From Thermodesulfobacteriota bacterium (GTDB taxonomy: Bacteria > Desulfobacterota > QYQD01), in NCBI GenBank assembly GCA_030017815.1, contig JASEGX010000098.1, positions 1 through 9,113 of the forward strand: a DNA stretch of 9,113 nt, read 5' to 3'. Under the pieces are notes generated by a model. That model was not told where the DNA came from. It did no database searches and saw nothing but the letters and a program-made list of their open reading frames with translations. This document shows, one piece after another, positions 1-4,028 of this stretch. Position 1 is the first letter of the stretch. Each line of letters opens with the position of its first letter. Both the position numbers and the translations under genes were made by a program.

Positions 1-21
1 TTTTTAAAGGAGGATATACTC

Positions 22-1362
22 ATGGCAGTACCTGCAACCAAGTTAAAGGAAAAGAAAGAGATAATAGATGTAGGTCTGGAAGAAGGGGCGGCCAGACTTA
101 CTTATGAGAGGATAGAACAGGTCCTGAATCGCGTGATTAACACTGAGATGGCCGCCCGCATGAAGGTCTATGTGGATACCTGTATCCACTGCGGGCTGTG
201 CTCCACAGCCTGTCATTATTACCTTTCCCACGGGACTCCCGAATCGGCGCCGGTGGGTAAGGTCAAACAGACCATGTGGGAAATACTGGAGAAGAAAGGC
301 AAGGTCAGCCCGGAGTTTATAAAGAGGGCCTCGATAATTGCCTCTACGGAGTGTAATGTATGCCGGCGCTGCAGTATGTATTGTCCCTATGGTATTGATA
401 TAGCCTACATCATGGCCACGGTACGGCGCATCTGCCATCTGTTGGGGGTGACGCCTCAGTACATCCAGGATACGGCCCACAGCCACTCCGCGACCATGAA
501 CCAGATGTGGGTGAAAGAGGATGAGTGGATAGACACCCTCCAGTGGCAGGAAGGAGAGGCCCAGGCCGAGTTGCCGAGCCTCCGTATCGCGCTCGACAAA
601 GAGGGCGCGGACATTATGTATTCGGTCATCGGCCCTGAGCCCAAATTCCGTGCCCAGCTCATATATCAGGCGGCGACCCTCCTGACCGCAGCAGGAGTAG
701 ACTGGACTATGCCGGCCAGCCCGGGATGGGATAACAGCGATATGTGCATGTTTACCGGCGACTTTGAAATGATGGGCCGCATCAAAAGGACCCACTTTGA
801 GACCGCTGCCAAGCTGAGGGTAAAAAAGATCGTCATGGGTGAATGCGGTCACGCCTTCCGTTCCGTCTATGACGCGGGCAACCGCTGGCTGGGTTGGAAG
901 ATGCCGCCCATTCCGGTCATCCATGCCACGCAGTTCTATTATGAACTGCTCAAGGAGGGTAAAATTAAGATAGCCAGAAAGCTCAAGGAACCGGTTACCC
1001 TGCATGACCCTTGTAATATTGTCCGGGGGCGGGGTCTCCATGAGATGATGCGCTATTTAGTTAATGCTACTTGTGAGAATTTTGTAGAGATGTATCCCAA
1101 CCGGGAACAGAACCATTGTTGTTGCGCTGGCGGTGGTGTTATTAACTGTGGGCCGCCCTGGAAGACCAAGCGTGTCGAGTCCAACAGTATCAAAGCAGAG
1201 CAGCTGGCGGCTACCGGCGTACACCTTTGCATCGCTCCTTGTCACAACTGTCACGGGGGACTGGAGGATATCATCAATACCTATAAACTAAATATGCATA
1301 CCATGTTTTTCATCGATGTGCTGATGAAGACTATGGAGATTCCGGATTCATTGAAGGCGTAG
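22..1362 (+). CDS. HdrD-like (TmcB/DsrK-type) Fe-S oxidoreductase subunit
   Basis: A cytoplasmic electron-transfer subunit of 446 residues related to HdrD, DsrK and TmcB. In that family an N-terminal ferredoxin-like domain passes electrons to or from cysteine-rich CCG domains in heterodisulfide-reductase-like or membrane redox complexes. Seen: two 4Fe-4S motifs, Cys54-57-60-64 (CIHCGLCSTAC) and Cys111-114-117-121 (CNVCRRCSMYC). A well-kept C-terminal CCG domain has Cys331 in HDPC, Cys366-368 in HCCCAGGG and Cys407/410 in PCHNC. The first CCG domain is degenerate: only Cys275 in ECGHAF stands out, with no CC pair. No membrane segments are visible, so any membrane anchor must be another protein. 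The start is fixed by a strong AAAGGAGG at 6-13, eight bases before ATG. It begins at the window edge with almost no leader and ends at a terminator, so it is probably the last gene of an operon entering from the left. TmcB is the closest role I can suggest; the exact subfamily is unresolved. Confidence 0.88.
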   Translation: MAVPATKLKEKKEIIDVGLEEGAARLTYERIEQVLNRVINTEMAARMKVYVDTCIHCGLCSTACHYYLSHGTPESAPVGKVKQTMWEILEKKGKVSPEFIKRASIIASTECNVCRRCSMYCPYGIDIAYIMATVRRICHLLGVTPQYIQDTAHSHSATMNQMWVKEDEWIDTLQWQEGEAQAELPSLRIALDKEGADIMYSVIGPEPKFRAQLIYQAATLLTAAGVDWTMPASPGWDNSDMCMFTGDFEMMGRIKRTHFETAAKLRVKKIVMGECGHAFRSVYDAGNRWLGWKMPPIPVIHATQFYYELLKEGKIKIARKLKEPVTLHDPCNIVRGRGLHEMMRYLVNATCENFVEMYPNREQNHCCCAGGGVINCGPPWKTKRVESNSIKAEQLAATGVHLCIAPCHNCHGGLEDIINTYKLNMHTMFFIDVLMKTMEIPDSLKA

Positions 1363-1388
1363 CGGCCTGTTTGCTAAAGTATGAGCAC

Positions 1389-1423
1389 AAAAAATGGCCC
1401 ATCTTTGGATGGGCCATTTTTTT
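1389..1423 (+). terminator. Rho-independent terminator, symmetrical
   Basis: A perfect 9-bp stem (TGGCCCATC at 1395-1403 with GATGGGCCA at 1408-1416) closes a TTTG loop. Six A on the left and seven T on the right extend the stem and supply the U-tract. It sits 26 bases after the stop codon of the HdrD-like gene and ends that operon. Because A and T tracts flank both sides it could also stop transcription coming from the right. It separates the upstream redox operon from the regulator gene. Confidence 0.9.
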
Positions 1424-1441
1424 CTGTAAAATAACAAACAG

Positions 1442-1453
1442 GATTTGCAAATC
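1442..1453. promoter_or_regulatory. 12-bp perfect palindrome, possible operator
   Basis: GATTTGCAAATC reads the same on both strands and lies 26 bases before the start codon of the sigma-54 activator gene, in the only intergenic space between the terminator and that gene. A symmetrical site here would suit autoregulation by the Fis-type helix-turn-helix protein encoded just downstream, but no second copy was found in front of the other operons. It contains TTGC, but there is no GG at the spacing needed for a sigma-54 promoter on either strand. Function is inference only. Confidence 0.3.
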
Positions 1454-1479
1454 AATAAAATAAGCGCTAAGTTAATATT

Positions 1480-2823
1480 ATGTTGTTACAAAAACAGCCG
1501 GATTGCAAACACGAGATTATCTTAGACAGCATAGCGGATGGTGTATTTACTGTAGATCTGGAATGGAAGATTACCTCCTTCAACCGTGCGGCTGAGAAGA
1601 TTACCGGCATACCAAGAGAAGAGGCCCTGGGCCGCTTATGTAGTGATGTCTTTCGAGCCAATATATGCGAGACGGATTGCGCCTTGAAAAAAACTATGCT
1701 GACCAAAAAGCCAATCATCAATAAACCCGTCTATATAATAAACGCCCGCGGCAAAAAGATTCCGATAAGCGTGAGTACGGCTGTATTTAAAGATGAACTC
1801 GGGAAAATCATAGGTGGCGTGGAGACCTTCCGAGACCTTTCTATGGTTGAGGAACTGCGGAAGGAATTGACCAAACGGCACCGTCTGGACGACATTATTA
1901 GTAAAAATTACGAGATGCAGAAGATTTTTGCCATCCTGCCGGAAATAGCCGCCAGTGGAAGTACCGTCCTTATCGAAGGCCCCAGCGGCTCCGGCAAGGA
2001 ACTCTTTGCCAAGGCCATCCATAATCTTAGCCAGCGCCGCAAAAAGCCTTTTGTCGCGGTAAACTGTGCGGCGATGCCGGATACTCTCTTGGAATCGGAG
2101 CTTTTTGGTTATGTAGCCGGGGCGTTTACCGATGCCAAAAAGAATAAGCCCGGGCGATTCGCCCTGGCCCAGGGCGGGACTATCTTTCTGGACGAAATTA
2201 GCGATATTTCTCCGGCCTTGCAGATTCGACTGCTTCGGGTCCTGCAGGAAAGAGAGTTCGAACCGTTGGGAGGCACGCGACCTATCAGGGCCGATGTGCG
2301 TGTACTGGTCTCCACCAACAAGAGCCTGGAGGCCATGGTCAGAGAAGGAAGATTTCGGGATGATCTTTATTATCGCATCAATGTCGTAAAGATCATCTTG
2401 CCGCCACTTTCAGAGCGCAAAGAAGATATCCCCTTGTTAATTGACCACATAATAAATCGTTTTAACCGGTTACGAGGAAAGGATATCTCCGGGGTGTCGG
2501 AAGAGACGGTAGCCATGCTTATGCATCATGATTACCCCGGAAATGTTCGCGAACTGGAAAACATCATCGAACATGCCTTTATACTTTGCAGGTCCGGACT
2601 TATTGAACCAGACCACTTGCCCTCCTGTCTCATACCAAAGGAGTCGGGCCAACTGCCGGTAATGGCTAGTTTAACTGCAATGGAACGCCGGTGCATTTAT
2701 GAAACCCTTATGAGTAACAATTGGAACCGGTTGGCCACGGCCCGGGAGCTTGGCATTAATAAAACCACCTTATGGCGTAAAATGAAGAAGCTGAATATCA
2801 GCGCGCCGAAGCCAGGTCAGTAG
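1480..2823 (+). CDS. PAS-domain sigma-54-dependent transcriptional activator (GAFTDA variant)
   Basis: A bacterial enhancer-binding protein of 447 residues: PAS sensor, AAA+ ATPase, Fis-type DNA-binding domain. Such proteins hydrolyse ATP to open promoters held by sigma-54 RNA polymerase. Seen in order: a PAS domain from about residue 9 to 120 (ILDSIADGVFTVD onward, ending GGVETFRDLS); Walker A GPSGSGKE at 167-174; the sigma-54 contact loop GAFTDA at 214-219, where GAFTGA is the norm; Walker B IFLDE at 235-239; arginine-rich RFRDDLYYRINV; and a C-terminal helix-turn-helix ATARELGINKTTLWRKMKKL near 419-438. There is no receiver domain, so the signal is probably sensed by the PAS domain (small ligand, redox or haem; unknown). 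The start is set by an in-frame stop at 1468-1470, with ATG at 1480 the only usual start before the PAS. There is no clear Shine-Dalgarno, so translation may be weak or the mRNA nearly leaderless. Targets are unknown; the neighbouring redox operons are candidates. Confidence 0.93.
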   Translation: MLLQKQPDCKHEIILDSIADGVFTVDLEWKITSFNRAAEKITGIPREEALGRLCSDVFRANICETDCALKKTMLTKKPIINKPVYIINARGKKIPISVSTAVFKDELGKIIGGVETFRDLSMVEELRKELTKRHRLDDIISKNYEMQKIFAILPEIAASGSTVLIEGPSGSGKELFAKAIHNLSQRRKKPFVAVNCAAMPDTLLESELFGYVAGAFTDAKKNKPGRFALAQGGTIFLDEISDISPALQIRLLRVLQEREFEPLGGTRPIRADVRVLVSTNKSLEAMVREGRFRDDLYYRINVVKIILPPLSERKEDIPLLIDHIINRFNRLRGKDISGVSEETVAMLMHHDYPGNVRELENIIEHAFILCRSGLIEPDHLPSCLIPKESGQLPVMASLTAMERRCIYETLMSNNWNRLATARELGINKTTLWRKMKKLNISAPKPGQ

Positions 2824-2871
2824 GTAGTCGTCATGGAGAGATTTCGTAATTATGTGGGCAAGGGCATTATT

Positions 2872-3168
2872 ATGGAAAAAATTAAAGAGGCGCTGGCGGA
2901 AAATACCTATGGGCTGGCTGGTCAGTACCTGCCCGATCCACCGGAAGATTTTGATGAATTTGAGTTTATCACCGATTGGGATGGAGAAAATAAATTGGCA
3001 TTGATGGTGACTGTGGAGATGATGAAGATCAAAAGAATATTTTTTGGAATAGCGCCCCCTGAGAATCCTGATGTTGTTAGAGGCTTATCCGATACGGAAC
3101 TGAAAGAACTCCTGGAGAAAAAAGGGGATATATTCGTAGGATTTTTTAATTATATTACTCAAGATTAG
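2872..3168 (+). CDS. Small acidic protein of unknown function
   Basis: I do not recognise this protein. It has 98 residues from the preferred ATG, with an acidic stretch PEDFDEFEFITDWDGENK around residues 22-39. A hydrophobic, basic middle (MVTVEMMKIKRIFFGIAP) is followed by a charged helix-like segment (TELKELLEKKGD) and an aromatic tail (FVGFFNYITQD). No cysteines, signal peptide or clear membrane span are seen, so it is probably a soluble cytoplasmic protein. AAGGG at 2860-2864, seven bases before the ATG, supports this start. An in-frame ATG at 2833, only ten bases after the regulator's stop, would add 13 residues (MERFRNYVGKGII) and cannot be excluded. The gene follows the sigma-54 activator with no terminator, so co-transcription is likely. 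Its last 14 bases overlap the end of the convergent gene. Base composition is richer in A+T than the redox genes. Confidence 0.68.
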   Translation: MEKIKEALAENTYGLAGQYLPDPPEDFDEFEFITDWDGENKLALMVTVEMMKIKRIFFGIAPPENPDVVRGLSDTELKELLEKKGDIFVGFFNYITQD

Positions 3169-3652
3169 CCCGGCTGCCTGTCAGTAATAAGTCGGTCTCC
3201 ATATCTTGTTCTTCTTTTATCTGTCTTGTAAGCCCCGCCGTTTCCAATAATTCTAAAGCGATATGAATCGCTCCAGCGATCAATGGTGAACAGACCTCAG
3301 TTGGTATTTTTGAAGGATCATGATCCAGAATATCGGCGCACCGATTTCCCGGGTATTTGTCGATCAACTTATTAAATCGGGTTTCCAATTCTTCGATCAA
3401 TAGATAAACGCCTCTATCCACCTTGTCCACGGCAGCAAAGGTTAAAAGACAGGCCGCTCCGGTCAGGGCACCGCAGGTTACCCCTTGAAACCCCATGGCC
3501 CCAACCAGACCGCCGGCCGCCTTGACTACATCATGGCTGTACATACCCAGCTCCCGGAGGCCGATATCAATAACGATCTGGCTACACAAAAGACCCCGTG
3601 CTGCCGCTTTTTTTACCTCTTCGTGAATATATGCAAGAGATGGTATTCCCAT
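3155..3652 (-). CDS. C-GCAxxG-C-C family putative redox protein
   Basis: A 165-residue member of the C-GCAxxG-C-C family: small helical proteins with spaced conserved cysteines, often encoded beside oxidoreductases or metal and selenium proteins in anaerobes, with no settled biochemical role. Seen: Cys23 in LLCSQ; the core GVTCGALTG with Cys60 after a Gly-rich helix (AAGGLVGAMGFQG); Cys105 in NRCADIL; and Cys121 in VCSPLI. These match the family's cysteine order, and an extra Cys68 lies just after the core. There is no signal peptide, so it is probably cytoplasmic. The start is supported by GGGAG (complement of 3659-3663) six bases before ATG and by a promoter-like pair further up. It is the only confident - strand gene here and converges on the small acidic protein, their 3' ends overlapping by 14 bases. 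A cysteine-based redox or cofactor-binding role is inferred from the family. Confidence 0.83.
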   Translation of the reverse strand: MGIPSLAYIHEEVKKAAARGLLCSQIVIDIGLRELGMYSHDVVKAAGGLVGAMGFQGVTCGALTGAACLLTFAAVDKVDRGVYLLIEELETRFNKLIDKYPGNRCADILDHDPSKIPTEVCSPLIAGAIHIALELLETAGLTRQIKEEQDMETDLLLTGSRANLE

Positions 3653-3712
3653 TTTTTTCTCCCGTTTTTTCTAGTGGATGTTTCTAAAATTCATCACCAT
3701 ATAGGACGGTTA

Positions 3713-3741
3713 CATATAATGGATGACAGCGTCTCGGTCAA
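3713..3741 (-). promoter_or_regulatory. Probable sigma-70-type promoter of the C-GCAxxG-C-C gene
   Basis: On the - strand, TTGACC (complement of 3736-3741) is separated by 17 bases from TATATG (complement of 3713-3718). This gives a five-of-six -35 and a four-of-six -10 at ideal spacing. Transcription would begin near 3706 and leave a leader of about 50 bases before the ATG at 3652. The same bases hold a perfect TATAAT on the + strand (3715-3720), but no good -35 precedes it, so rightward transcription from here is possible but weaker. Confidence 0.5.
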
Positions 3742-3783
3742 GCTTTTTTGTTGCAGCTCTTAAGGCTGAACATGCATAGCGAG

Positions 3784-3815
3784 CGCATTCCCCGCTGCTT
3801 GCAGCGGGGAATGCG
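3784..3815. repeat. REP-like perfect hairpin (copy 1)
   Basis: A 14-bp perfect inverted repeat (CGCATTCCCCGCTG at 3784-3797, CAGCGGGGAATGCG at 3802-3815) encloses a CTTG tetraloop. It is bounded by direct repeats GCGAGCG (3779-3785 and 3813-3819) that overlap the outer stem, and further out by ATGCAT (3772-3777 and 3826-3831). No T-run follows, so it is not an ordinary terminator. Short GC-rich palindromes of this form resemble REP elements mobilised by REP-associated tyrosine transposases of the IS200/IS605 type. The class is inferred from shape and from the second copy nearby; no transposase is in the window. Confidence 0.65.
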
Positions 3816-3852
3816 AGCGAATACGATGCATTTTACCTTGCATACGGAGATT

Positions 3853-3871
3853 CCCCGCAGCTTGCTGGGGG
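3853..3871. repeat. REP-like hairpin, decayed (copy 2)
   Basis: CCCCGCAG (3853-3860), CTTG loop (3861-3864), CTGGGGG (3865-3871). It has the same layout and loop as the hairpin 55 bases to its left, with ATTCCCC leading into both. The stem pairs CAG with CTG and CCCC with GGGG, but g3857 is left unpaired, which looks like the loss of one C from an original CTGCGGGG arm. The inner stem is GCAG here against GCTG in copy 1, with matching changes on the other arm. The pair in close tandem suggests a REP doublet. Confidence 0.5.
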
Positions 3872-3884
3872 AGCTTCAATTTAC

Positions 3885-3915
3885 TTGATAGGGGGTTTAC
3901 TTTATTAACTAATAT
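3885..3915 (+). promoter_or_regulatory. Weak candidate promoter for the hdrA-mvhGA operon
   Basis: TTGATA (3885-3890) and TAATAT (3910-3915) are separated by 19 bases, two longer than ideal, in the AT-rich stretch just after the hairpins. A start near 3922 would give a leader of roughly 105 bases. Both hexamers are near consensus but the spacing is poor, so this is only the best candidate seen for an operon that must have a promoter somewhere in the region. Confidence 0.28.
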
Positions 3916-4028
3916 GTGCTAAAAAAAGACATTCTGCTTTTGAGCAGCGGGGCAATACAGGTGAGGGCGGCCAGCAGGAAGACCTGATAGGTCGCCGGCA
4001 AGAGGCCGATTAACCGGAGGCGAAGGGA
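3909..4028 (-). pseudogene. 3' remnant of an antisense membrane-protein gene
   Basis: Read on the - strand from 4028 down to a TAG at 3909-3911, one open frame gives a hydrophobic segment (LIGLLPATYQVFLLAALTC, then IAPLLKSRMSFFSTY and stop). This resembles a last transmembrane helix followed by a short polar tail, as at the C-terminus of MFS-type transporters. It lies outside any other gene. Of the 27 codons from 4022 down to the run KSRM, 23 end in G or C, as expected of real GC-rich coding sequence and unlike the surrounding AT-rich spacer. The rest of the gene would have to lie where hdrA-mvhD now sits, so it would be a truncated leftover from a rearrangement. The MFS assignment rests on general appearance only. 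Confidence 0.35.

Larger units (their letters stand above)
3653..4028. other. 376-base gene-free divergent region
   Basis: This is the space between the leftward C-GCAxxG-C-C gene and the rightward hydrogenase operon, the only long stretch without an intact gene. From left to right it holds the leftward promoter candidate (3713-3741), a perfect GC-rich hairpin (3784-3815), a decayed related hairpin (3853-3871), a weak rightward promoter candidate (3885-3915), an antisense coding remnant (3909-4028), and the Shine-Dalgarno GGAGG (4016-4020) of the hdrA-mvhD gene. No convincing -24/-12 (GG-N10-GC) sigma-54 promoter was found by eye. An open frame on the + strand crossing the promoter (3485-3763) is mostly the shadow of the - strand gene. 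Confidence 0.7.

Noticed and set aside
43..1041. Long open frame on the - strand (332 codons) inside the HdrD-like gene
   Set aside because: It lies wholly antisense to a gene with clear cluster motifs and a strong ribosome binding site. Its translation shows no recognisable domain and is explained by codon bias of the + strand gene.
1363..1479. Possible sigma-54 promoter around TTTGC at 1444-1448
   Set aside because: The GG required twelve bases before the GC is absent on both strands.
3485..3763. Open frame on the + strand (92 codons) crossing the start of the C-GCAxxG-C-C gene
   Set aside because: Over half is antisense to a recognised gene and the remainder covers its promoter. The cysteine and histidine clusters in it are not a known motif.
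3784..3815. Perfect GC-rich hairpin considered as an intrinsic terminator
   Set aside because: No T-run follows on either strand, and a related hairpin lies 55 bases away, so a repeat element fits better.
3740..3880. Hairpin pair considered as a CRISPR fragment or tRNA
   Set aside because: There are only two imperfectly related units with no regular spacer. No tRNA cloverleaf, anticodon arm or CCA end can be drawn.
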